Source of the DNA: Saprospiraceae bacterium
GTDB lineage: Bacteria; Bacteroidota; Bacteroidia; Chitinophagales; Saprospiraceae
Direction of reading: 5' to 3'
DNA length: 32,166 nucleotides
NCBI GenBank assembly: GCA_016787415.1
Contig: JAEUUT010000221.1
Span: 1-32,166, forward strand
In this document: positions 23,198-31,983 of the stretch, piece after piece
Layout of the letters: the number at the start of each line of letters is the position of its first letter
How positions within the stretch are numbered: the stretch's first letter is position 1
Position numbers and translations under genes: made by a program
The notes under the pieces: generated by a model
Seen by the model: the letters and a program-made list of their open reading frames with translations, nothing else
Databases searched by the model: none
Told to the model about the DNA's origin: nothing

Positions 23198-24643
23198 ATG
23201 TCTTTCTTGAAAGAGTCTTCGCTGCTGCGCCATCAGGCGTTTATTGGAAATGAATGGACACAGGCCGATTCCGGCAAATCATTTCCCGTGACCAATCCTG
23301 CCACCGGCGAGGTGCTGGCGCAGGTGGCCGACTGCGGTGCTGCTGAAACAGAACGCGCCATCCGTGCTGCCGAAGCGGCGCTGCCCGGCTGGCGCTCCAA
23401 AACGGCCACTGTGCGGGCAGGCATTTTGCGCCGCTGGCACGACCTGATTTTGGCCCATGCAGAAGACCTGGGCCTGCTCATGACCCTCGAACAAGGCAAA
23501 CCGCTGGCAGAAGCCCGTGGCGAGGTGCGCTACGGCGCTACCTTCATCGAGTGGTTTGCAGAAGAAGGCAAACGCGCCTACGGCGACGTCATTCCGCCGC
23601 ACCAGCCGGGCCTGCACCTGCTGGTGACGAAGCAACCCGTAGGCGTGGTGGCCGCCATCACCCCCTGGAATTTTCCCAATGCCATGATTACGCGCAAAGT
23701 AGCGCCCGCCCTGGCAGCAGGGTGTACTGTCGTGCTCAAACCATCGGAAGAAACACCGCTATCGGCGCTGGCGCTGGCCGAACTGGCCCTGCAAGCCGGT
23801 TTCCCTGCGGGCGTCATCAATATCGTCACCGGCTTGGATGCCCCGACCATCGGCAAAACCCTGACCGACAGCCCGATGGTGCGCAAACTTTCCTTTACCG
23901 GAAGTACCGAAATCGGCAAGTTGCTCATGCGCCAATGTGCCGATACGGTGAAAAAAATATCGCTCGAACTGGGCGGCAACGCCCCGTTTATCGTGTTCGA
24001 CGATGCCGACCTCGATGCTGCCGTGGAGGGCGCTATCGCCTCCAAATACCGCAATGCCGGGCAAACCTGCGTGTGTGCCAACCGGATTCTGGTGCAAAGC
24101 AGCGTGTACGACGCTTTTCTGGAAAAATTCAGCCAGGCCGTACAGCGCCAAAAAATTGGCCCCGGCACCGAACAGGGTGTGCAAATCGGCCCGCTCATCA
24201 ACACGGAAGCGCTCGACAAGGTGCAGCGCCTCGTCGGCGACGCCACCCGAAAAGGCGCCCGATTGCTCACCGGCGGCCACGCCATGACGGGCACTTTCTT
24301 TGAAGCCACAGTACTAGCAGATGTCGACAGCAGCATGCAGATCATGCAGGAGGAAATTTTTGGTCCGGTGGCGCCTGTTACGCGTTTTGAAACGGAAGAG
24401 GAAGCCATTCGTATCGCCAACGACACGCCTTACGGACTGGCCGCCTACTTTTACGGACGAGATGTGGGCCGCGTTTTCCGCGTCGCCGAAGCGCTCGACT
24501 ACGGTATGATCGGGGTGAATACCGGATTGATCGCTACCACCGTTGCGCCGTTTGGCGGTATGAAAGAAAGTGGCATCGGGCGCGAAGGTTCCAAATACGG
24601 GCTGGAGGAGTTTTTGGAGGTGAAGTATGTGTGTGTTGGGTGA
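23198..24643 (+). CDS. gabD: Succinate-semialdehyde dehydrogenase-type aldehyde dehydrogenase
   Basis: The 481-residue enzyme is close to GabD, which oxidises succinic semialdehyde to succinate with NAD(P)+ in GABA breakdown. Catalytic Cys291 lies in NAGQTCVCANR and the general base in LELGGNAPFIVFDDADLD. TPWNFPNAMITRKVAPALAAG and the end PFGGMKESGIGREGSKYGLEEFLEVKYVC are typical of GabD. The second Cys in CVC is also usual in this group. It starts 6 nt after the MFS stop. No GABA transaminase is adjacent, so the physiological aldehyde is uncertain. Hairpin D follows it. Confidence 0.88.
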   Translation: MSFLKESSLLRHQAFIGNEWTQADSGKSFPVTNPATGEVLAQVADCGAAETERAIRAAEAALPGWRSKTATVRAGILRRWHDLILAHAEDLGLLMTLEQGKPLAEARGEVRYGATFIEWFAEEGKRAYGDVIPPHQPGLHLLVTKQPVGVVAAITPWNFPNAMITRKVAPALAAGCTVVLKPSEETPLSALALAELALQAGFPAGVINIVTGLDAPTIGKTLTDSPMVRKLSFTGSTEIGKLLMRQCADTVKKISLELGGNAPFIVFDDADLDAAVEGAIASKYRNAGQTCVCANRILVQSSVYDAFLEKFSQAVQRQKIGPGTEQGVQIGPLINTEALDKVQRLVGDATRKGARLLTGGHAMTGTFFEATVLADVDSSMQIMQEEIFGPVAPVTRFETEEEAIRIANDTPYGLAAYFYGRDVGRVFRVAEALDYGMIGVNTGLIATTVAPFGGMKESGIGREGSKYGLEEFLEVKYVCVG

Positions 24644-24677
24644 GATTAACCCATCAACAGGTTGGTAAAAAACCTTC

Positions 24678-25005
24678 GATCTGTTCGGCTACGCCCCTCG
24701 TAGGAGGATGGGAACGCGGATTAAGCGGATTTTTGCGGATTTAAACAGATTTTTAGTGGCCTTGCGGCCACCTCTTTTTGATTTTTACGGCGTATATCGA
24801 ATCAATCTTTTTTAAAGCAAGCAGAAATCAACACCGATCCTTTGTATCATTTCATGTGTTGGCCATGCATCCACCCGCCGGAGGCGGTTAAATCTGTAAA
24901 AATCAAAAAGAAGTGGCCGCAAGGCCACTAAAAATCCGTTTTAATCCGCATTATCCGCTTAATCCGCGTTCCCATCCTCCTACGAGGGGCGTAGCCAAAC
25001 AGATC
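24678..25005. repeat. Hairpin element D, about 328 bp with 110-nt arms and nested hairpins
   Basis: Arms 24678-24787 and 24896-25005 pair imperfectly over about 110 nt around a 108-nt central part. The arms contain GCGGATTAA/GCGGATTTTT units and an internal self-complementary block (GTGGCCTTGCGGCCAC, 24756-24771; its partner at 24913-24928). Each arm can therefore also fold on its own. The centre has the small palindrome CCGCCGGAGGCGG. It lies in the tandem gap between gabD and the GH2 gene. The rest of the gap (25006-25119) holds no gene I can see. Confidence 0.85.
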
Positions 25006-25119
25006 AAAAAAAATTTTGCGGCGCGTGCTCGCTTGTGGGTTATCCTCACAGTAGATAGAGGCGAGAAGCGTTCATTCTTTTGCAAGTAAAGGCTTGCCTC
25101 CTATTTCGCCCAAACTTGG

Positions 25120-25127
25120 TAGGTTTG
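25120..25127 (+). promoter_or_regulatory. Putative −7 box of the GH2 gene
   Basis: TAGGTTTG ends 31 nt before the ATG at 25159 and matches TAnnTTTG. The nearest TTG upstream is 23 nt away, slightly too far. Confidence 0.4.
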
Positions 25128-25158
25128 CACACTTCATCCATGTCAACTACCACCCACC

Positions 25159-27585
25159 ATGTTTATTCAGAAAACAAGCCTCCTGAGCCTGCTGTTCCTC
25201 GCAGCAGCGGGCCTTTTTGCACAGTCGCCATCACTCCGCCGTATTCAAAATTTCGACGAGGGCTGGAAATTTCACCTGGGCCACGCCGCCGATGTAAAAA
25301 AGGATTTCAACTACGGCATCCCGAATGTTTTTGCCAAATCGAGTAAATCGGAAGGCAATACGCCCATGACCGATAAATTCGACGACAGCGACTGGCAAAA
25401 TGTGCAATTGCCACACGACTGGGCCGTAGCGCTGCCCTTTGTACAATCGGCCGATGGCGACGTAATGGGGCACGGCTACAAACCCGTGGGTGGTTTGTTT
25501 CCCGAAACCAGCATCGGCTGGTACCGCAAAAAATTTGAAGTGGCTCGCAGCGATTCGAGCAATCGTTTCGTGCTGCGGTTCGACGGCGTGTACCGCAACA
25601 GCCAGGCCTGGGTAAACGGTTTTTACCTCGGTACCAACGAAAGCGGCTACATCGGCGTGTCGTACGACATCACGGATTACCTGTATTTCGACAAACCCAA
25701 TATCGTGACCGTGCGCGTGGACGCTACGCAGTACGAAGGCTGGTTTTATGAAGGCGCAGGCATCTACCGGCACGTCTGGCTGGAACAGTTCAACAACGTA
25801 CACATTGCCGAAGGCGGCCTTTTTGTGCATACCAGCGTGCAGGGCAGCACTGCTGTGGTAAAAGTGGAAACCACGGTTCGGAACCGCCACCTGAAGCCCG
25901 CATCTGCCACCCTGTCGTTTTATGTAACCGACCGCAATGGCAAAAAAGTGGCCAAGAGCATACCCCGACCTATCCGTATTCCTGCTTTTGGCGAAACGGA
26001 CGTGCAACAGGAAGCCATCCTGCTCAAGCCGCACCTCTGGTCGCTGGAAGACCCGTATCTGTACCGCGTGGTGGCCGTCGTTCGTTCCGGCGGAAAAACC
26101 CTCGACAGCATGGTCACGCGGCTCGGTGTGCGCACCGTGACCATTAACAGCACACAAGGGCTGCTGCTCAATGGCAAACCCGTAAAAATCCAGGGCGTGA
26201 ACTGCCACCAGGATCATGCGGGCGTCGGCAGCGCTTTGCCCGATTATTTGCAATACTACCGCATCCGGCTGCTCAAGGAAATGGGCGTCAATGCCTACCG
26301 CACGAGCCACAACCCGCCCACGCCCGAATTGCTCGATGCCTGCGACAGCCTGGGTATACTCGTGCTCGACGAAAATCGCCTGCTCAACAGCAGCCCTGAG
26401 TACCTCGACCAACTGGAACGCCTCATCCGCCGCGACCGCAACCACCCCTCGGTGTTTATGTGGTCGATCGGTAATGAAGAATTTTATGTGCAGTGGAATT
26501 CCAATGGCCGCCGCGTAGCCCAGACGCTGATTGAAAAACAGCGCCAACTCGACCCTACGCGCACCTGCACCTATGCATCCGACCTGGCCAATGTGTTCCC
26601 TGGTATCAACGAAGTGATTCCCGTGCGCGGCTTCAACTACCGCGTGAATGCCATGGCGCCCTATCACAACGACCACCCCACACAACCCATCGTGGGTACG
26701 GAAATGGGCAGCACCGTGAGTACGCGCGGTATTTTTGTGCGCGACTCCGTGATCGGTTACGTGCCCGACCAGGACATCAGTTACCCCTGGTGGGCCAGCA
26801 CCGCCGAACAATGGTGGACGGTCGTTGCCGATCAGCCCTGGAACATGGGCGGGTTTATCTGGACGGGTTTCGACTATCGCGGCGAGCCCACGCCGTTTCA
26901 GTGGCCGAATATCAATTCACACTTCGGCATCCTCGACATGTGCGGTTTCCCGAAAAATATTTACTACTACTACCAGTCGTGGTGGACCGGCAAGGACGTG
27001 CTGCACATTTCACCGCACTGGAACTGGAAAGGCAAGGAAGGCCAGAACATCGACGTTTGGGTCAATTCCAACATGGAAACCGTCGAACTTTTCCTCAACG
27101 GCGCCAGCCTCGGAAAAAAGACCATGCCCCGCAACGGCCACCTCAACTGGTCGGTGCCCTACGCGCCCGGCAAACTCGAAGCAGTAGGTGAAAAAGCCGG
27201 TCGCAAGGTGACCTATTCTATTGAAACCACTGGTGCGCCCGTGGAAATCGTGCTCACTCCCGACCGGAAAAGTATCCTCGCCGACGGCCGCGATGCTACC
27301 GTGATCAATGTAAGCGCCAAAGACAGCCAGGGCCGCGAAGTGCCCGATGCCAACCTGCTCATCCAATTCAATCAAACAGGAGATGCCCATATCATCGGCG
27401 TCGGCAATGGCGATCCGAGTTGCCACGAACCCGATCAGTACGCGGCCGGGCAGGCCTGGAAACGCAGCCTTTTTAATGGAAAATGTCAGGTCATCGTGCA
27501 ATCGGACCGGAAAAAAGGCGCGTTTAAACTTACTGGATCAGCGCAGGGGCTGAAAGAGGGAAATGTGAATGTAGAAATTCATTGA
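25159..27585 (+). CDS. Glycoside hydrolase family 2 (β-galactosidase-like), secreted
   Basis: The 808-residue enzyme has a Sec signal peptide (residues 1 to about 21, ending LFAQS). It then has the GH2 sugar-binding domain (FDDSDWQNVQLPHDWAV; FVLRFDGVYRNSQAWVNG), an Ig-like domain, the TIM barrel and C-terminal β domains. The barrel has GVNCHQDHAGVG, RTSHNPPTPELLDACD, acid/base Glu440 in WSIGNEEF and the probable nucleophile Glu515 in VGTEMGS. The C-terminus (GAPVEIVLTPDRKSILADGRD) fits the GH2 C-terminal domain 5. The likely action is exo-cleavage of β-linked galactose or a related sugar from polysaccharide. No SusC/SusD pair is adjacent, so it is not in an evident polysaccharide utilisation locus. 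Hairpin A3 follows. Confidence 0.92.
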   Translation: MFIQKTSLLSLLFLAAAGLFAQSPSLRRIQNFDEGWKFHLGHAADVKKDFNYGIPNVFAKSSKSEGNTPMTDKFDDSDWQNVQLPHDWAVALPFVQSADGDVMGHGYKPVGGLFPETSIGWYRKKFEVARSDSSNRFVLRFDGVYRNSQAWVNGFYLGTNESGYIGVSYDITDYLYFDKPNIVTVRVDATQYEGWFYEGAGIYRHVWLEQFNNVHIAEGGLFVHTSVQGSTAVVKVETTVRNRHLKPASATLSFYVTDRNGKKVAKSIPRPIRIPAFGETDVQQEAILLKPHLWSLEDPYLYRVVAVVRSGGKTLDSMVTRLGVRTVTINSTQGLLLNGKPVKIQGVNCHQDHAGVGSALPDYLQYYRIRLLKEMGVNAYRTSHNPPTPELLDACDSLGILVLDENRLLNSSPEYLDQLERLIRRDRNHPSVFMWSIGNEEFYVQWNSNGRRVAQTLIEKQRQLDPTRTCTYASDLANVFPGINEVIPVRGFNYRVNAMAPYHNDHPTQPIVGTEMGSTVSTRGIFVRDSVIGYVPDQDISYPWWASTAEQWWTVVADQPWNMGGFIWTGFDYRGEPTPFQWPNINSHFGILDMCGFPKNIYYYYQSWWTGKDVLHISPHWNWKGKEGQNIDVWVNSNMETVELFLNGASLGKKTMPRNGHLNWSVPYAPGKLEAVGEKAGRKVTYSIETTGAPVEIVLTPDRKSILADGRDATVINVSAKDSQGREVPDANLLIQFNQTGDAHIIGVGNGDPSCHEPDQYAAGQAWKRSLFNGKCQVIVQSDRKKGAFKLTGSAQGLKEGNVNVEIH

Positions 27586-27734
27586 AAGTCCTGCAAAGTC
27601 CTAAGTCCTGAGTCGTAAGTCCTGAGTCTGTAGAGTACACCTGATTACTCTTGGCTATTTCCTTTAACCAAAATCAAGAGAAATCAGGTGTACTCTACAG
27701 ACTCAGGACTCAGGACTTACGACTCAGGACTTTT
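27586..27734. repeat. Hairpin element A3 (copy of A1/A2) with heptamer number shift
   Basis: The left arm (about 27598-27654) and right arm (about 27675-27734) pair through the core GTCTGTAGAGTACACCT and the ATTACTCTTG block. The outer arms are heptamers whose order differs: the left reads GTCCTAA, GTCCTGA, GTCGTAA, GTCCTGA and the right (as its complement) GTCCTGA, GTCGTAA, GTCCTGA, GTCCTGA. This is what gain and loss of 7-nt units would leave. The GH2 gene stops just before it, and the TGA of the PafA-like gene (27724-27726) is inside the right arm. Confidence 0.9.
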
Positions 27735-29382
27735 TCAGCACCGGCTCAATCACCACCCCTGCAGCGCCGCTCGGCCGCGCAATGCGCAGCATAGCCGACA
27801 GCGTCGGGGCAATATCCGTAATATTCCAGGGAGCATAACTCACGCCTTGTGGCACTTTCCAGCCATACCACAGCAGCGGCACGTGCGTATCGTAGGCATA
27901 GGGAGAGCCGTGGGTGGCGCCGCCGAGTTTGAACAGGTTGTCGTCGGAGTGCCAGCCCGGGTCGAGTTGAAACAGCACATCGCCGGAGCGGCGGGGATGC
28001 AAGCCGCGGCGCGTTTCGGAAGCGTAAGGAAATTCGATCGGGTATGTCATCACTTCATCGCGGGTGAAAGCATCATACACCCCTTTTTGAGCGCGGAGGT
28101 AGTCGATGATATTGTGTGCCAGGTCTTCCGGATTGAGGTCGAGGTCGGCAATGGCTTCCCAGTTGAGCCAGATTTGCTGGTTGGATACATCGTGGATAAA
28201 GTCGCCTGTTGTGCCAAGTTGTACGGCTAGAAAATTTTCCAGGTTGGCTTCCAGTTTGCTTTCTTCAAAAACGCCGGCCGGAATACGCAGGTCGTTCATA
28301 TGAACAGGTGTTTCGCCGCCGCCATGATCGGCCGTGAGGAACACCAGCACATTGTCTTTCCCGAATTTTTTATCCAGAAAATCGAGGATGCGGTTGAGAT
28401 CGCGATCGAGTTTGATATACACATCTTCTGTTTCTTCACCGTGAATACCGAACTGGTGCGCGCAGTAGTCGGTGCTGGAATAACTCAGGCACAAAAAATC
28501 GGGGTACGCATCCAGGCCTAGGCCCATTTTATCGATGGCTTCCAGCGCGAAGTCGGTCGTGAGCGTGCTACCCATGGGGGTGAAACGAATCACCCCGAAT
28601 CCCTGGGTTTTGTACATCTCGGGCAGGTTGTAGGGCATGGAGCCCGTGAATTTGCCGTATTTGCCTTTGTTGTAGCGATCCCAACCGGCAAAACTTTCAT
28701 TGTACTGTAGGCTGGAGTCGGTGGCCCAAGGCATTGAAAGATACTTTGCGGGCAGTCGGCGCGCATTGAATGATTCTACCCATGCTGGCAGACCCGCCGA
28801 ATCGGGGTAATAGGAAGAAGTAATCCAGTTGCCGGTAGAATCGTCGAACCAGTAACAGGCATTGGGAATATGTCCTGCCGGAAGGATGCTGGCCCGGTCT
28901 TTCAGGCAAACACCTACAACTTTCGACTGAAAATTGTTGGACAGGCGCAATTCGTCGGTAATGGTGGTCGACAGCAACACCGAAGGGGAGTGTTGCCCCG
29001 CTTTATTGTTGGCAGTACCCACTGGGCGGTAGCGTTTGTCAGTCGTCACATATCGGTGTTCGCCCCATTCCGGATCCCACCAGTCATTGCCAACAATACC
29101 ATTTACAGAAGGTGTAGCGCCGCTGTAAATGGCGCTGTGCCCGGGTGCAGTATAGGTAGGAACATAATTATATCGGAGGTCTTCGCAGGTAAAACCTTCA
29201 GATAACAGGCGTTTGAAGCCCCCGGAGGTATATTTTGCCTGGTAACGATACAGAAAATCATAGCGCATCTGGTCGACCACGATGCCGACAATCAGTTTGG
29301 GTTGTGCAGGCGGCGTTTGCTGGGCAGGAAGCGCCCTGAACATGAATACAAGACAGAGTGGGAAAAATACTTTTCGAAGCAT
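27724..29382 (-). CDS. PafA-type alkaline phosphatase
   Basis: The 552-residue secreted or lipidated-surface enzyme has a signal peptide (residues 1 to about 20, ending RALPAQ). The alkaline-phosphatase fold follows: metal-binding VDQMRYDF, nucleophile Thr78 in YVPTYTAPGHSAIYSG, GNDWW with Asn99, CLKDRASILPAGH (Lys/Arg pair contacting phosphate), SSTDYCAHQFG, LTADHGG and ATHGSPYAYDTHVP. This set matches PafA, the phosphate-insensitive phosphomonoesterase common in Bacteroidota. The ATG at 29382 is chosen to place the signal peptide first, and a −33/−7 promoter lies just before it. The last residues KKS and the TGA come from the A3 repeat. Confidence 0.93.
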   Translation of the reverse strand: MLRKVFFPLCLVFMFRALPAQQTPPAQPKLIVGIVVDQMRYDFLYRYQAKYTSGGFKRLLSEGFTCEDLRYNYVPTYTAPGHSAIYSGATPSVNGIVGNDWWDPEWGEHRYVTTDKRYRPVGTANNKAGQHSPSVLLSTTITDELRLSNNFQSKVVGVCLKDRASILPAGHIPNACYWFDDSTGNWITSSYYPDSAGLPAWVESFNARRLPAKYLSMPWATDSSLQYNESFAGWDRYNKGKYGKFTGSMPYNLPEMYKTQGFGVIRFTPMGSTLTTDFALEAIDKMGLGLDAYPDFLCLSYSSTDYCAHQFGIHGEETEDVYIKLDRDLNRILDFLDKKFGKDNVLVFLTADHGGGETPVHMNDLRIPAGVFEESKLEANLENFLAVQLGTTGDFIHDVSNQQIWLNWEAIADLDLNPEDLAHNIIDYLRAQKGVYDAFTRDEVMTYPIEFPYASETRRGLHPRRSGDVLFQLDPGWHSDDNLFKLGGATHGSPYAYDTHVPLLWYGWKVPQGVSYAPWNITDIAPTLSAMLRIARPSGAAGVVIEPVLKKS

Positions 29383-29411
29383 TCTGGAATATTGACAGTA
29401 AGAAGAAGGCG

Positions 29412-29440
29412 CAAATGTACGGTTGAAGTAGGGTGTCAAA
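29412..29440 (-). promoter_or_regulatory. Promoter of the PafA-like gene
   Basis: On the − strand, TTTG (29440-29437) and TACATTTG (29419-29412) are 17 nt apart, a fair −33/−7 match. The leader would be about 25 nt. No Pho-type operator was recognised. Confidence 0.5.
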
Positions 29441-29591
29441 AGCAGAATAAAGTGTTGAGAGAATATGAAGTTTTGGCAAACTTAGGCCATCTGAATTTTT
29501 CAATTTGTCTCGTTTGGCTTCTTCTGGCGGGCATGGGAACCTGAATTACACTATTTCCACACAGGAAAGTGTGTCGGAAAATAAAATTCTG

Positions 29592-29599
29592 TACTTTTG
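29592..29599 (+). promoter_or_regulatory. Putative −7 box of hppA
   Basis: TACTTTTG matches TAnnTTTG, about 80 nt upstream of the ATG at 29679. The −33 region is weak. A small hairpin (TTTCCACAC to GTGTGTCGGAAA, 29554-29580) lies just upstream. Confidence 0.4.
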
Positions 29600-29678
29600 C
29601 CGCCGTTTTGGCCGTATGCTGTTTTTAAATGGCCATTTCGGATATTCTAACTTTTCACGTCAAAACAAAACTTAACGG

Positions 29679-31919
29679 ATGAGTTCTTTGATTTACGTAC
29701 TTCCGTTTTTTGGGGTAGCGGGCCTCTTGTATATGTTCCTGTTGCAGGGCTGGGTCAGCAAACAGGATGCCGGTGATGAAAAAATGCAAGGCATTGCCAA
29801 AAATATTGCTGATGGCGCCATGGCATTTCTCAAAGCGGAGTACCGTGTGCTGGCTATTTTCGTACTGATTGCTGCTTCGCTGCTAGGCTGGCTTGGCACA
29901 CAGGTAACGACCAGCCACCCGCTGATCGTATTTGCATTTGTAATTGGTGCATTATTTTCCGTACTGGCAGGTTTTATGGGTATGCGTATTGCTACCAAGG
30001 CCAATGTACGTACCACGCAGGCGGCTCGTACCAGTCTTGCACAGGCACTGAAAGTGTCGTTCAACGGCGGTTCGGTGATGGGCCTCGGCGTAGCCGGTCT
30101 GGCTGTACTGGGCTTGAGCCTGCTTTTTGCACTGTTTTATAACTTCTTCATGGGTGGCACCTATGGCGTCGATGGCTACGAACAAATGTCGCGCGTACTG
30201 GAAGTGCTCGCAGGTTTTTCGCTGGGCGCTGAATCCATCGCACTGTTCGCTCGTGTAGGCGGTGGCATTTACACCAAGGCTGCCGACGTAGGCGCCGACC
30301 TCGTGGGTAAAGTGGAAGCCGGTATTCCGGAAGACGATCCGCGCAACCCTGCTACTATCGCCGACAACGTGGGCGACAACGTGGGCGACGTAGCTGGTAT
30401 GGGCGCCGACTTGTTCGGTTCTTATGTGGCTACCGTACTGGCTACGATGGTACTGGGCAACTCTGTTATCCGCGACTCTGCGGGTATTCAGGATGCATTC
30501 GGCGGTATCGGCCCGATTCTGCTGCCGATCATGATTGCCGGTCTGGGTATTCTTTTCTCCATCATTGGTATGCTGCTCGTTCGGGTAAATGCCAACAAAG
30601 AAGTGGATTCCGATGCAGTACAGGCTGCCCTGAACCGTGGCAACTGGGCGAGCATCATCATCACAGGTATCGCTTGCTACCCGCTCATTCAGTGGATGCT
30701 GCCTGAAACCATGACGATGAGCCTCGTAGGCGGTTCTGTCATTGTTAGCAACACCAATGTATTTGGCGCAGTAGTGGTAGGCCTCGTGGTAGGCGCACTG
30801 ATCTCCGCCATCACAGAATACTACACAGGTCTCGGTAAAAAACCGATCCTCAATATTGTAAAACAATCGGCTACCGGCCACGCCACCAATGTTATTGCGG
30901 GTCTGGCTACCGGTATGATGAGCACCTGGATGCCGATCGTGCTGTTTGCCGGCGCGATCTGGAGCACTTACTCTCTGGCAGGTTTCTACGGTGTAGCCAT
31001 TGCCGCTTCGGCTATGATGGCTACGACGGCTATGCAATTGGCAATCGACGCATTTGGCCCGATTGCCGACAACGCCGGTGGTATCGCGGAAATGAGCGAA
31101 TTGCCGAAAGAAGTACGCGGCCGTACCGACATCCTCGACTCTGTGGGCAACACCACGGCTGCTATCGGTAAAGGTTTTGCTATTGCTTCTGCTGCTCTTA
31201 CAGCCCTGGGCCTATTTGCTGCATACGTCAACTTCACAGGTATCGACGGTATCAATATTTTCAAAGCCAATGTATTGGCTGCCCTGTTCCTGGGAGGTAT
31301 GATTCCGGTGGTGTTTTCCGCTTTTGCCATGCAGAGCGTTGGTCGCGCTGCCATGGACATGGTGCAGGAAGTACGCCGCCAGTTCCGCGAAATTCCGGGA
31401 CTGCTGGAAGGTACCGGTAAAGCCGACTACCAGCGCTGCGTAGAAATTTCTACCCGTGCTGCCCTGCGCGAAATGATGCCTCCGGGCCTCATCACCATTA
31501 TTACTCCGATTGTTGTAGGCTTCATTATGGGCCCTGAAGCACTCGGCGGATACATGGCTGGCGTAACAGTGAGCGGTGTCATGTGGGCTATTTTCCAGTC
31601 GAATGCAGGTGGCGCATGGGACAATGCGAAAAAATCGTTTGAAAAAGGCGTCGACATCAACGGCCAGACCTACTACAAAGGCTCCGACCCGCACAAGGCT
31701 GCTGTAACCGGCGACACGGTGGGCGACCCATTCAAAGACACTTCCGGTCCGTCTATGAACATCCTGATCAAACTGACCTGCCTCGTTGGCCTGGCCATCG
31801 CTCCGATTCTCGGTGGCCACACTTCGGACGATCACTCCTCGATCATGAAACAGCCGGAATCCAAAATGCAGATGACACAATCGCCTGCTACGACGCAGGA
31901 GGCTGCGCCAATCAAGTAA
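29679..31919 (+). CDS. hppA: Membrane-bound ion-translocating pyrophosphatase
   Basis: The 746-residue inner-membrane protein couples pyrophosphate hydrolysis to pumping of Na+ and/or H+. Family signatures are GGGIYTKAADVGADLVGKVE, the pyrophosphate-binding IPEDDPRNPATIADNVGDNVGD, GADLFGSY, and the C-terminal DNAKKSFEKG and GDTVGDPFKDTSGPSMNIL. GNTTAAIGKG carries Ala where K+-independent forms have Lys, which points to the K+-dependent group. GFSLGAES has a Glu typical of the Na+-pump lineage, but ion choice is inference. The N-terminus and about sixteen hydrophobic segments are complete. The last about 30 residues form a short hydrophilic Met/Gln-rich tail. An intrinsic terminator follows 26 nt after the stop. 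Confidence 0.95.
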   Translation: MSSLIYVLPFFGVAGLLYMFLLQGWVSKQDAGDEKMQGIAKNIADGAMAFLKAEYRVLAIFVLIAASLLGWLGTQVTTSHPLIVFAFVIGALFSVLAGFMGMRIATKANVRTTQAARTSLAQALKVSFNGGSVMGLGVAGLAVLGLSLLFALFYNFFMGGTYGVDGYEQMSRVLEVLAGFSLGAESIALFARVGGGIYTKAADVGADLVGKVEAGIPEDDPRNPATIADNVGDNVGDVAGMGADLFGSYVATVLATMVLGNSVIRDSAGIQDAFGGIGPILLPIMIAGLGILFSIIGMLLVRVNANKEVDSDAVQAALNRGNWASIIITGIACYPLIQWMLPETMTMSLVGGSVIVSNTNVFGAVVVGLVVGALISAITEYYTGLGKKPILNIVKQSATGHATNVIAGLATGMMSTWMPIVLFAGAIWSTYSLAGFYGVAIAASAMMATTAMQLAIDAFGPIADNAGGIAEMSELPKEVRGRTDILDSVGNTTAAIGKGFAIASAALTALGLFAAYVNFTGIDGINIFKANVLAALFLGGMIPVVFSAFAMQSVGRAAMDMVQEVRRQFREIPGLLEGTGKADYQRCVEISTRAALREMMPPGLITIITPIVVGFIMGPEALGGYMAGVTVSGVMWAIFQSNAGGAWDNAKKSFEKGVDINGQTYYKGSDPHKAAVTGDTVGDPFKDTSGPSMNILIKLTCLVGLAIAPILGGHTSDDHSSIMKQPESKMQMTQSPATTQEAAPIK

Positions 31920-31944
31920 GGCGAGAAAATAATAGAAATTGTAA

Positions 31945-31982
31945 CGAGCCTGTCCTGAGTTTCAGGGCAGGCTCGTTTTTTT
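31945..31982 (+). terminator. Intrinsic terminator after hppA
   Basis: CGAGCCTGTCCTGA (31945-31958) pairs with TCAGGGCAGGCTCG (31961-31974) with one G-U pair and a tiny loop, followed by a run of seven T. It is a classical rho-independent terminator. It stands alone ahead of hairpin B3, which shows that the long palindromes are distinct from ordinary terminators here. Confidence 0.9.
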
Positions 31983-31983
31983 G

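Noticed and set aside
25231..26811. 526-codon open frame antisense to the GH2 gene
   Set aside because: Shadow of the strong sense gene. Its composition (many His, Val, Phe) is typical of reverse-frame translation and no motif is visible.
29952..31037. 361-codon open frame antisense to hppA
   Set aside because: Shadow frame rich in His, Arg and Ser with no domain; hppA is unambiguous on the other strand.
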